From assembly GCA_009746045.1 (NCBI GenBank), contig RPFO01000819.1, positions 810,382 through 874,381 of the forward strand: 64,000 bases of DNA. The letters run 5' to 3'. Position 1 is the stretch's first letter. Each line of letters opens with the position of its first letter. The position numbers were made by a program, and so were the translations under genes. The notes beneath the pieces were generated by a model. The model had not been told where the DNA came from. It was given only the letters and a program-made list of their open reading frames with translations, and did not search any database. This document shows positions 9,936-20,340 of the stretch, piece by piece. The DNA comes from Mesostigma viride (Eukaryota > Streptophyta > Mesostigmatophyceae > Mesostigmatales > Mesostigmataceae).

Positions 9936-11140
9936 AGTGTGCACTACATGTAGCCTGAGCGGCCGAAAGGCGGGGCAGAGACCACCCCGGGCTTCCCTCA
10001 TGCCACAGCCCGGATACCACAGGGTGCACATGCAATCGGATCGCGTCGCCAACGCTGTGGTTGCCGTCCTGGCTGCCCTTAAAGTGGCCATGGCTGATGG
10101 CGGCGCTGGCCATGCATCAACCTTCGGCTCATCGCACCGGCCTCACCTTAACCTTGTGCAATCGTTACGCCCCCGACCACCAAGGTCAGTCTGCCGGCTT
10201 CCCCGCATCAGTCTGGACTGTCACTGTGCAGCCATCCCGGGGGCTGCCATTGCATGGTGTGAGCGCGTGGCTTGTCGTCGGCCTGGGCATCCCTGTGCTG
10301 TGATCCTGACTTTGTCGAGACCGGCCGGGAGCTCCGCGCGCCACTGTGGAACAACGCATGCACCCCGCCATGTCCTCAAGACTTGGGCACGCCCCAAGGA
10401 CCCGGGCCCAGACCATGCATCAAGAAGGGCTCCTCCGGCCGGGCTGTGCGGGTTTGCGCCCCCGGCATCCGCGGGTGGCCGGTTCACTGGCTCCATGAGT
10501 CACGCTAGCCCCACTACTTCAATGGTGCGGCTTGCTGCGGAGAGCCACGACACCATGAGGCGCCATTCAGCTAGGCCGCCTTGCAGGCGCGCTCCTCACC
10601 CAGCCCAGCCAGCCTCCCGCGGCCCACTCCATTCATATGCATTCACATGCCTCCGTTGGGAGATTCACGGGGTACAAACTTTTTGAGTAGGTGCAGGTCT
10701 TTCATCGATCCGGCTGCATTCTGATGTGCACAGCGCAAGAACTGAAGGGGGCATGGGACCCCCCCTGATCTCTCGTTAAGCCTTGAAAGGCACGGCCGGG
10801 CCATTATTCGGCTCAATTAAACTGAGCTCACTTCAATGGGAGAGTCTCTCAAGCAACTACTGTGGGGGCAACTGAATTAGCTTCGACATATATTGATTGA
10901 GTCGTGAGACAACTATATATTCCTTGAGAATTATAAATTACAGAGGTGAGAATGGCATGCATGCAACAGAACGGGAAATTAAACTCCAAAAAGAAGAACC
11001 CTCAAGACAATAATAAGAATCCGCGGACACGGGCATGCAAGGATCAAGCCTGGCAACAAAAGGTACAACTAGCCACAACACCAAACTACGACACGCAGCT
11101 GTCGCAGCAACACCTCTGCCGGGCGGGCCCACCAGGCTGG
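9936..11140. other. unassigned, GC-rich then AT-richer sequence
   Basis: A long plus-strand open frame (9880-10686) crosses this GC-rich stretch. It overlaps a transposon end and has Pro/Arg/Ala composition typical of random GC-rich DNA. I see no conserved domain. Nothing else is recognisable. Confidence 0.4.
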
Positions 11141-11816
11141 GGAGGTGACCAGTGACCTACACCGCCTGGGTTGCAATAAAGTCGGCCCGGACGCGGCGGA
11201 ATAACACATCAGCCACCGGGCGAGTGAGGGTGAGGGACAGACGCTGCCGACAATACGAGGACCATATGTCCGGGCAGACCACGGGCCAGTCTGACCCTCG
11301 AGAGTCGAGGTACATCGAGGCGGTCTTCCCGCCCACGACGCTGGCAGCACTCGTGAAAAACTCTGATGTCTGGCCCGGGCCCATGGCCCCGAACTCCTCT
11401 GAGGACAAAGGAGATGACCTGCAGTGGCGGCCCAACATAATTTGCCGTAGGAGGCAAACAATTGTCGCGCTCGGCCACAGCGGCTGCCAGCAGCACTGGC
11501 ATCAACAGCCGCCCGGAGGATGTGGCGACCGGAATTAAGCGGCCGAGGCTCGGAGACATCAATACGAGCAGGTGGCAACCCTGCCCATCGATCGTTACTA
11601 CTAGTCCAGCCTTAGTAGCACTTAATTCTGGAAGTCACTACCACAATTCTCTCCGGCAGAGACGGCAGTTCTGTCAGTGAGAGAACTGCTCGGACGCGCC
11701 CCCCCTCCTTCTCATAACTGTTTATAGGGGTCGGTTGAAGGTTCATTTATACTCTGTATTGGCGTACCCATGGACGTGACGCAGTCACGTGTCTATTAAT
11801 TAATTAATTAATTAAT
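11141..11816 (+). mobile_element. element of family D (3' palindrome plus TTAA tail)
   Basis: The last about 120 bp (from about 11690) match 19500-19690: '...gttgaaggttc', '...actctgtattgg', then a GACGTGACGCAGTCACGTGTC palindrome (about 11773-11793) and a (TTAA)n tail. The palindrome plus tail also occurs inverted at 42618-42663. The upstream part contains open frames on both strands (for example 11157-11438 minus, reading SLTLTRPVADVLFRRVRADF) that I cannot assign; the 5' limit is uncertain. Confidence 0.5.
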
Positions 11817-11874
11817 GGACGTGACGCAGTCGATATATGGCATGCTAATAAATCGATTTATTGATTTAATAAGT

Positions 11875-12360
11875 TTATTAAGTCAGGCCATGCACTGATC
11901 CTGGCCTGCATGGCCCCAAGGACATTCCCACAAAGGTTGGTAAACCTGCCATGAACTGTACACAGCAGTTGCTATAGCCGACCTCGTGCGGGTCCCAGGC
12001 TCCCAGCCAAGTTTGAACACCACATTTCCTCCCTCTCTCTTGTTGGACTGCTATGCTGAACAAGAAGAGGTGCCAGACCATTACATCCAGGCCCACACGC
12101 CAGCGCCTGTGGGCATTGAAGCCCCATCCCCCCATGCAGGAGGACCGGGCGCTTTGCTGAGTAGAGCCACTTAGTTAGGATTTTCTAGAGTTTCTAGCTT
12201 AGAGTTAGCTTAGTTAGGTTTCACAGTGAGTTCACTCACCCCCATCCATCAAGCAAGCGAATACGTGCGGCTACATGATCTCCCGGGAGTCCCCACGGTC
12301 CCCACGGAGTCATGTCAATAATTTAATTTAATTTAATTTAATTTAATTTAATTTAATTTT
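11875..12360 (+). mobile_element. LINE family A, 3' end fragment
   Basis: A degenerate copy of the family-A C-terminus (PKDIP, CTQQLL, KFEHHISSLSL, MLNKKRCQTI) with several frame breaks. The hairpin region (about 12271-12312) is expanded by an internal duplication. A long (TTTAA)n tail follows at about 12317-12359. Confidence 0.75.
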
Positions 12361-13606
12361 GCTCTGATCGATATATTGCGGGCGGTTGCTGCTATACTGA
12401 GCAAGTGAATGCATGGGTGTCATTAATTAATTAATTAATTAGGAACATAACTCCGTGGGGAGTATATGTAGCACATAGCCAGTGAGAGGGGGCGTATGGC
12501 CTATCATACATTCTAAGCTACTTCCTGCAAGGGTGGGAATGTAAACGACACTTGCTCTAGGTGCCCCAGGGCACCTGCACTCTCATGATGTATCTGACGC
12601 TATGCCCAGCTAAGGGGGAGCATGGCATGCACGTGGGGGAAGATCATCATAGCTATACAAAAGCTAGAGCGTGGCGTCTCAGCAGAGAGCATGCAGCTCT
12701 CTGCATGGGCACAGCATAAGTAAATAAAACTAGGCATCATCTGGAGTGTGGCACATCATAGGCACACATGTACATGGCTAAATAATGCTCGTGAATCAGC
12801 TGGTATAGTGCCTGTAGGAGGCGTACATGTACATGGCCACGGTCTATCTATTCTACACTACTGCTGTATTCCCCTAAGCTGGGGTGTCTGAAGTCGTTGG
12901 GCCGCCGCGGGGGTCGCCTGCCAGGGCTTGTGGCCGACGTAGATGGCCGCCCACTTCCAGTACACCGGCTGCCCCGCCTTGCTTGGTCTGCCGGAGCTGA
13001 ACGTAGGTCGGCCAGAGCTCCCGTCACCGTTGTTGCTGTGCCAGGGTCAAGTCGTCGTCAAGGGTGAAGTGAGTCTTCTCGAGCCGCTTGCGGCGTCTGA
13101 GAAAAGAAATCTTGTCCGCCGGGTTCTTAAGGTTAGAAGGAGCCAGGGCGCCCCTGCCTTACCCCGCGCGCGGGGAAGGCGGTGGGTGACCAGCTCAATA
13201 TCTCACCAGTAAGGCCCATGCGACCAAGGATTTCTCTCTCAAGCGCACGCGCAAGCTTCTCAGAATTCTCACCTTCCACCATGGCGAAGTTCTTGACGAT
13301 GACGTTAAGGCTGCGCTTGGCGAGCTCGACCTTCTCGCGGAGGTCAAGCGTCTGCCGCTGAAGCTGGGAGCGCCCTGCGACGGCGGAGGTCGGTACGGGA
13401 GGTGGTGTGCTGCTTAAGCATATCCGCCCAGGTCGTGATGGGAGGAGCATCGCCGGCCAGGCCAGCAGGGGCTGGCTTGGCGGCAATGTCCTTCACTGCC
13501 TGGGCGGTGAGGCCGGCGGTGTTCTGCAGGACCTCGATAGCGATTGCATTATCCTTGAGGCGCTGGTCGATGTCGCGGAGCTGGGCGGTGATGGAGTCGG
13601 TGGAGG

Positions 13607-13610
<4 letters not shown>

Positions 13611-13642
<32 letters not shown>
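13611..13642 (+). repeat. poly-G run of 32
   Basis: An uninterrupted G homopolymer inside ORF1 copy 2, where copy 1 has a Ser/Thr-coding GGT/GGA-rich stretch. It can form G-quadruplex and its length may be an assembly estimate. Confidence 0.9.
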
Positions 13643-13744
13643 CGGTGGCGGTGGGGATGGTGGGGAGCTCAGCAGCCAGCGTGCCTCCCATTGCCGCCAC
13701 ATCTGCGGCAAGGGGGGTCACGTGTTGCTCGAAAGCTTCCTTAA

Positions 13745-15827
13745 CCCTTGGATCGTGCTGTCCCCTATTTATAGTGGCCAGTTCAACTCGCCCCTACGAA
13801 TAGGGGACAGATGGGAAGCGGCGCGGCGCGAATGCCAGTAGACATTTCCGTGATATTTTTAGGTCTGCTGCTAGAGCTAGATGTGTTCTACGCCCTGATA
13901 CCGGACATCACTATGTTCAGACCAGGTTTACAGGGACTAATTCAGGGCCAAAGTACAGGGGGTACCCAGGTCCACCGGGACGAAAGTGAATGTAAAATAA
14001 TTACGTACATGCAAATTCGAGGCTATGGCGGTGCAGAAAACTGATTGGTGTAGGAGCATCGATGCATGGATTCGTTCCAAATTTTGTAGGCATGATTTAT
14101 ACGTTATAAAGATGCTATAGCCGCAGTCGCGCAACAACTACGGCTTCGCGCAATCATCTTGGACTGGGTTTTACTGCGTCAATGCGCGTTTATTGTGACG
14201 GGAGTGACGATGAAGCTAGCACTTGTTATAAGCGGCTTTGTCACTGAATATTTCTCATCGAGTACATTTCTTACGATGTATTTCGAATATTTCATTAGTG
14301 TCGTGGGCCAGGAAAGTCTCAACGCATCGGTCCTGTCGTCAGCTTGCTAGCTGTCCGTTAGCCTTATTTTTGCGGTTTTGACCTGGCGCAGTTTAGTGTC
14401 CCTGCGGTTACCGTCGACAAGGTTAAGTCGTCCTATCATTCGGTAAGTAATCTAGGACTCATTGTCGAAGGTTTGGGATGTCAAAGTCGCTTCTTTACCA
14501 CTTTTCTGTAATGGTTTGTGGTAGTGGTTGCGCACAACCATTACGGTCAGATTTTCATCCGTTTTGTTCAGGATTGGCTGCGTCTGTACCAAATATACTC
14601 TAATAAGGAATTTTGTTACATGCAAATAAGTTCTATATGGTATCAAGATGGTTTGCACAGCCTAAATTACTCAGAAAGATGGTGTCCTGGCCAGTTTTTT
14701 GTTAGCCTTTTGGCTTTGTTTGTAATGCAGTTGTGCAGCCACCCCATCTGTCTTCATGTAACACCTGTGGAGTCCCCAGTGCCTTGCTTGCATACAAAAG
14801 AAGGTCAATGCAGTGTCTCTGTGTGTTTTCACCTTAGGCAAGCATATGGAGGTCATTTCTTATGTTGTGGATGCATGGGTTACGTAGCCCCTTGCACACC
14901 CTTGCTATGCATGCATTTGGGCCTTGGCACAGTATACCTGCTAGTAGACATTGGTAGCCACCACATGGTGGTGTTTTCTTTACAACATCATGAAGTATAT
15001 AGTTCAAGCTGCGTGTTAGTGATCATTTTGAGCATTACCCTGCAAGTAACAAGCACCATGTTCACACCTACCGTTGTAATGCCTCTTAGTGCCGAGTTGT
15101 CGCCCCATAGCCAGTTAGCAGCCAATATGATGAAGCCCAGCATATGAGGAGCTACAGTAGCATTGCCAATGATGTAGGCTTACTTTACCTCATTTAGTCT
15201 AGCATTGGCATGTTAGAAAAACCGTGCATGTGGTAGGTTTGTGTGGTGGGTAGTCTTTGGCCTTCTAATGCCATGATACGCACGAATGTGACTGTGCATT
15301 GGCATGGCTACCTATGTTTAATTGCTGTTATGGATGTTCTGCAGGCTGAAATCGATTATATAATGCATGTTTGATCATCAATGATGTTTTTTGTTGCTAT
15401 GGGATAAGAATTCTGAGTTGTAATGTCACCAGCCAAACTGGACCCTATTTGTAGTGGCCAGTTATTTTTAGATAGTGCAGCTGGGTCCCTGGGACAACCC
15501 ATGATGTCAGTGTTCAGAAGCCATGCCTGGCTACCCAAGCAACTGCCTGAAAAATATTGGGAGCAACGGAATTGTTTTCAGGTGTAATAATGCAGAATAC
15601 ATGTGTTTTTTTTCGCACTCGCGCACCCCCCTGAGGGTGGTGCTATATTTAGCACCCATAGGACATTGCAACATGACCAATGACATGACCCCCATTTAAA
15701 TCAATATATGTGTGGGCTTTGGTCCAAGTATGGACAGTAAAATTGTTTTTAGGTTGGTTTGTGGGCATTATCTTACAAAGTGCAACTGGCCCCTATTTGT
15801 AGTGGCGAGTTGGACACGATCCAAGGG
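13745..15827. mobile_element. piggyBac-like non-autonomous element with TTAA target
   Basis: The ends are CCCTTGGATCGTG (13745-13757) and CACGATCCAAGGG (15815-15827), a perfect 13-bp inverted pair. They are flanked by TTAA at 13741-13744 and 15828-15831. A CCC...GGG terminus and TTAA duplication are diagnostic of the piggyBac superfamily. Subterminal motifs related to 'cccctatttgtagtggc' occur near 13762, 15442 and 15791 in mixed orientation. The interior (2.1 kb) has no transposase: the largest frame, 14518-15147 (209 codons), is Cys/Leu/His-rich and unrelated to DDD transposases as far as I can see. I therefore call it non-autonomous. Confidence 0.8.
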
Positions 15828-16443
15828 TTAAGGAGGGTGCGGATGGTGGCTTCGGTGGGGAAGGTGGCGGGGGGGCGGTGGGGAAGCCCAGAGCGCGGTT
15901 TCGGAGCGTCCAAGGAGGGAGCAGAGGGCGAAGCGTTGGAGCTTGGGGCAATTCATGCGGTGAATGATGGGGAGAGCCTCGGCCCGCGGGGTCGACAAGC
16001 CGGCCATCACCAGGCCAGCGGCCGCGGATGTGGGACGTGAGGTGCACGCACATGCAGGGCTAGAAGCGAGGCGTGCGTGCCGAGAAACAAGTCCTCCATG
16101 AAGGCTCCTGGGCTGCGTTGCCAGTAGCTGGAGGCGTTGATGTCAAAGGTGATCTCTTCCCAGGGCGGCTCAGCAGAGCGACTGCGCTTAGGTTCAGGCG
16201 ATGCAGATGGCGAGGCAAGCCCGGGAGGCTGGGCGAGCACTGGTCAGTGCACGACTAGTGTCACCGTTGCCGTCTGGGCCGGTGGGCGAAGCTGCAGCCG
16301 AAGCCGGTGCAGGCGTATTTTCATTGCTGAGCGCAGCCGCCAGGCTGCGTTGCGTCGAGAGGCGTTTGCTCATCGTATATTGCGTACTAGCTTCGGAAAA
16401 TTATATCAGCATGTGCGTCGTAGAAAGATGCGTCGATTGTGAT

Positions 16444-16929
16444 ATTCACGGCCGAATTCGGTGCTCAAACGTGAAAGTTATGAGCTCCGCCGTCAGCCAT
16501 GGCTATCTCGTGGCTCGTGGCCTTGTCACGTGATAACTTTGGGTGTCATGCAGGTCATCACGTCAAGCGACCATGCATTCAAGGGGACTTCTCCAGATGT
16601 AATCTAATTGGCGGCGAGAGAGGAACCGCTCCGTCTTGCGCAACCTAGTCGCTGTTCAAAGGGGAGCCATATAGGAGTTAAAAGAACCGGACTGAACTGC
16701 GGTTCGGCCTGCACTGATTAATGTCTAGCTAGGAGAGGAAGTAGTTCTATTAATCAATAGGTTTATGGTGAGCACTGGCTGTGGATACCAGCACAGAATG
16801 ACACGAGAGTACTGCGTCAGAGAGCAATGCTGAAGGTGCGAGGATTCAAGTGCAGGGAAAGCGTTTTCACCAAGTGGTAGAGCCCTATTCATTATACTAC
16901 TGACTATACTAATTGTGACACAGTCACAT
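16444..16929. other. intergenic, nothing recognised
   Basis: No coding frame, transposon end or RNA gene could be supported. Short tRNA-like box fragments near 16840-16890 are in the wrong order. Confidence 0.45.
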
Positions 16930-18750
16930 CCAGATGACTGATAGGACAGGTCATTTCACGTTGGCCAAGCGGCTCCGCACCTGGGCCGCCGCCACTGTGC
17001 AGACGTCTTCAGGGGACGGCTGCATCGCGGCCCCCGCCCTTTATACCAGCCGCCGCCGCCCGCCACGCAGGCTGCCCTGGCAGGCCGCAGGCGGCCCAGC
17101 AGGGCCCCCGGGCGGCCCCGCCCGGGTCAGCGGCAAACTTTAACTAGTCCCCCCGCTGACCGGCCCGCTCGGCGACCCGTCAGACATGCCTCCTTTCACC
17201 TCCCGCGAGGTCACGGAGGCAGGACTTCCAGCGCCTGCGTTACGATGCCAGCCACAGGCTCAGACGAGATTCCGGCAGCGGTCGTGAAACGTCGCCGCCG
17301 AGACTGTTTGAGGACACTGGTGTCATCATTGCAGCTCTTCCAAGTTCCGGGACATCTGCAATAGCATTCTGCTGTCGTCGCAACCGCCCCCAGCGACCTG
17401 GCGACACAGTATTTGTATGATGCTGTACAAAAACATTGAAGCCGGGGTCGCCCGCCGCAACTACAGAGGGGTGTGCATCCAAACGGTGCCCCACTCTTCA
17501 GCTTCTCATGCGCCGGCTCGTCCTGAACCGCCTGCGCACTGCCCTGGACTGCCACCTCAGCGAGCTAGACTCAGCTCGGCTTCTGTCCAGGCCGCAACTC
17601 AGTATGTACAAGCGCTCTTCTGCTACTCGCCGCCTTGTGGAAGAACTGCACCGCCTCCAGCCTGGTGAGTCCCCTGTGCACCTTGTGCTGGTGGACTTCA
17701 TCAAAGCCTTCGATAATTCAGTTTTCTGGTCTGCGCTGTGGGACATCCTCGCTCTGGTCCGGATCCCCCTCCCTTTAATGCTGTCATCCGCCGCCTGTAT
17801 GAAAGGTCCACCACCTCGGTGCGCAAGCTTCCTACGGGTCCACGCCACCATACCCTTTACAGAAGGGCGTGTGGCAGGGCTGCGTGCTCTCACCATACCT
17901 GTTCATTGTTGTGGTCAAATACGTAATGATGATTCAGGCGCGCAAGCGGTTTACTCGCATTGTGGGTCTACAGAGAACCAGGGGTGTGCACAGGTTGCCA
18001 ACAAATTCTGGCATGGCGGGGCGGAAACGGAGATTCGAAGTTAGTGGAAATCATCTATGCAGACGACGCCACCCTCTTCGAGGACACTGAGCACGTGCAT
18101 TCACGTGGCCTGACTGCCTCGCAATCGAGGTCTGAGTGGTGGGGCTCGAAGTCAGCAAGAAGACCGAGGCCCTGGCGGTTGGGCTCACTCAGCCACCGCC
18201 CCACCTCTTTCTCCTTGATGGCTTTCGGGTCCAGTATCGGGACCGCGTCAAGTTGCTGGGTAGCTTACTCCCCCGCTGCGAGGCCGACGCCGGACCGTCG
18301 GCCGTATATCCCTTGCCTGGCACGCGCTTTACGCAAATACAGGGCCAGGGCTGTGGCGCAAGCCCTTGGGCAAGCTAGAGAAACAGGCCCTGGTCCTCCC
18401 TGTTCTTGCGTACGGGGCCGAGACGTGGACCCTCACCGCCGACCTTGCGTATAGTGCCATCAAGCTGGACAGCGCGGTCACCTTGAACATGCTGCGGTTC
18501 GTTTTGCCGGTGTGGGATGCGCTGCTCATGTCCGCAAGGAGGACTTGTACCTAGTCATGCCACTTATCACCAGCACCATGAAGCAGCGGCGCCTGAAGAG
18601 GGCACTTAGCTCGCACCAACCAGGTAGACACCTCACGTGGCCCCTCCGCAGGGCTGCTCCCGGCCCGCTCAGCCGGGCAGGCACCTCCTCGCGTGGGCCG
18701 GGCCCAGCCAGGCTGCAGCTAGACGCTGCAAGGCCCGCACCTTCAAATTA
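16930..18750 (+). mobile_element. LINE family B, degenerate RT copy
   Basis: It parallels 59325-61090. It contains AKRLRTWAAAT, LMRRLVLNRLRTALDCHLSE, VEELHRLQPGESPVHLVLVD with FIKAFD, WQGCVLSPYLFIVVVKYVMM, IYADDATLFEDTEH (RT motif C, YADD), VSKKTEALAVGLTQPP and AYGAETWTLTADLA. At least six frameshifts are needed to join these, so it is a pseudogene copy. It is truncated in 'KARTFK' at about 18746 and fused directly to an inverted ORF1-element tail. Confidence 0.85.
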
Positions 18751-18998
18751 ATTAATTAAATTAATTAAGAACTTTGCTCCGTGGGGAGCATATGTAACAC
18801 ATATCCCTGAGAAGGGGCATATGGGTTTTTAATACAGTCTGGGCTACAACCTGCAGGGGGAGGATGTAAACTGCCACCTGCTCGGGGTGCGCAATGTGCA
18901 CCTGCACCACCATCATGGATCATGCATCCCGATCATGCTCGCACGTTGCGACATGGGGAGATGGCCTAAAAGAAGGCCTGCATGACATGGGGTGGAAG

Positions 18999-19265
18999 TA
19001 AGTAAGTAAGTAAGTACTTGCGTGTCATGCGCAAGGCATGCCACGGAGTACTATGCTAATCTCATTAGAAAAATAATTACACAAAAAGTTTAAACAAATA
19101 TCGTCTGCATCATCCCCCAACCGCTAAGCACTAGATGGGGATGTAATCCTCATCCGAGCTGTCCTCTACTGTAATGGCAGACGAGGCGGTAGTGTAGCGG
19201 CTATCCTCAGGACCAATAACCTCCACCTGCGGACTTCTACCCTGGCTAGCAACGGGCCGCGGGGC
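18999..19265 (-). mobile_element. LINE family C, 5'-truncated nested insertion
   Basis: This is 267 bp with a (CTTA)n tail, hairpin and the end of ORF2 (...VEDSSDEDYIPI), flanked by GTGGAAG at 18992-18998 and 19266-19272. Copy 1 shows the uninterrupted target near 7425. Confidence 0.85.
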
Positions 19266-19322
19266 GTGGAAGATGATGATGGCTCTAGAGGCTATAGCTG
19301 GTGCATGGCATCTCAGCAGAGA

Positions 19323-19628
19323 CCTTCAATTAGCTCTGTCACCTTGTGGCCATCAGCTTGCGCCTTATAGCCGACGTCTTGAGCCCACCTCACGTTTGTA
19401 GCATAAGCTATGCATCAGCCTACCTATGGTATTGCACTGGTTGTATTGCACCCACAGTGTTGCGCCCCCGGGCATGCACTAACTGACCATGCTGTGGAGA
19501 GAGCGCTCTGTGGCCTGCCCACTTGCGGCAGTGAGAGAAGCTAGGGCGCCCTCCCTCCTCCTCGCTGTGTATATAGGGTTGAAGGTTCCTTTACTCTGTA
19601 TTGGCACCCACGTGACGCAGTCACGTGC

Positions 19629-19671
<43 letters not shown>

Positions 19672-19690
19672 TATTATTATTATTATTATT
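19323..19690 (+). mobile_element. family D element, short nested insertion
   Basis: This is 368 bp ending in the palindrome CACGTGACGCAGTCACGTG (19609-19627) and a (TTA)n tail (19628-19690). It is flanked by 13-bp direct repeats ATCTCAGCAGAGA (19310-19322 and 19691-19703). Copy 1 has the empty site near 7460. It is either a 5'-truncated LINE D or a SINE-like unit using the D 3' end. Confidence 0.8.
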
Positions 19691-19919
19691 ATCTCAGCAG
19701 AGAGTAACTCGCTACATGTATGGGCAAAGTATGACTCAAAATCTCTACAGCTGTTGCATGGGCGGGTGTGGGCCCATCACGTAGGCATACATGGCCACGT
19801 CGCTAAGCTTTTCTAGTCTACACTACTGCTATATAGTCCCCTAGGCTGGAGTGGCTGGGGTGGCTGGGGTGGCTGAGGCGGCAGGGGTCGCCTGCCAGGG
19901 CTTGTGGGCGACGTAGATG

Positions 19920-20110
19920 TACCTTCAAAGAGCAGCTCGTAGAGGACATGGGGGGGCTAGGCCTCTCAAAAGATGATGGACAGGGCCAAGTGGGCTCAGG
20001 TCATAGAGGACAACGACCCCCCTCCAGTGGGGAGGCCGCATGTTCGCACACATGGGAAGCATGCTAGAGGCAAGACCCCTAGGGTCGCCGGCACCATACA
20101 TACAGTGTAG
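19920..20110 (+). mobile_element. LINE family B, C-terminal codons and start of 3' UTR
   Basis: It matches 61070-61250 (FKEQL.EDMGGLGLS, DRAKWAQVIEDND). No hairpin or tail is present. It ends about 230 bp from the 3' end of the HDHD5-like gene. Confidence 0.7.
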
Positions 20111-20340
20111 TATGAATAAAGGTACCAATACAACGTTTGCAAGCACCCTGTGACCAACAAAAGCTCGTGCGCAGGATTTCGGCGCTAGAAATACCATGTC
20201 ACAAAAAAACACCGTGCATTTCTAGCAAGACCAATCATAGCTTCTGAAACTACCCATTGGATCCAACAGAACAGGAATCGTCTTGAACAGCATGACTATC
20301 CCAGAAGTACCAACCACCGGGCTTCGCCCTTCTCTTGCAA

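Larger units (their letters stand above)
12422..16443 (-). mobile_element. ORF1-only element, copy 2, split by a DNA transposon
   Basis: The tail (12422-12441), hairpin and 3' UTR match copy 1. ORF1 remnants occupy 12880-13740 and 15828-16372, starting MSKRLSTQRSLAAALSNENT near 16372. The ORF is damaged by frameshifts, a 32-G run at 13611-13642, and a 2,083-bp insertion at a TTAA. The flanking ORF1 halves read ...ATIRTLL and VKEAFEQHVTPLAADVAAMG, which correspond to contiguous residues of copy 1. Confidence 0.8.
18751..19920 (-). mobile_element. ORF1-only element, copy 3 (3' part), twice interrupted
   Basis: A (TTAA)n tail, the GCTCC-CCAC-GGAGC hairpin and the 3' UTR correspond to 7160-7680 of copy 1, up to the start of ORF1 C-terminal codons (19845-19920). 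Two younger insertions lie inside, each flanked by a target-site duplication. The 5' part is replaced at 19920 by a family-B LINE fragment. Confidence 0.75.

Noticed and set aside
9880-10686. 268-codon plus-strand frame
   Set aside because: Begins inside a LINE 3' end, composition is random GC-rich, no domain, and competing frames exist on the other strand.
14518-15147. 209-codon frame as a piggyBac transposase
   Set aside because: No DDD motif or Cys-rich C-terminal domain; composition looks non-coding, so the element is treated as non-autonomous.
16830-16890. tRNA-like boxes ('agtggtagagc' and 'ggattcaag')
   Set aside because: The B-box-like motif precedes the A-box-like one; wrong order for a tRNA.
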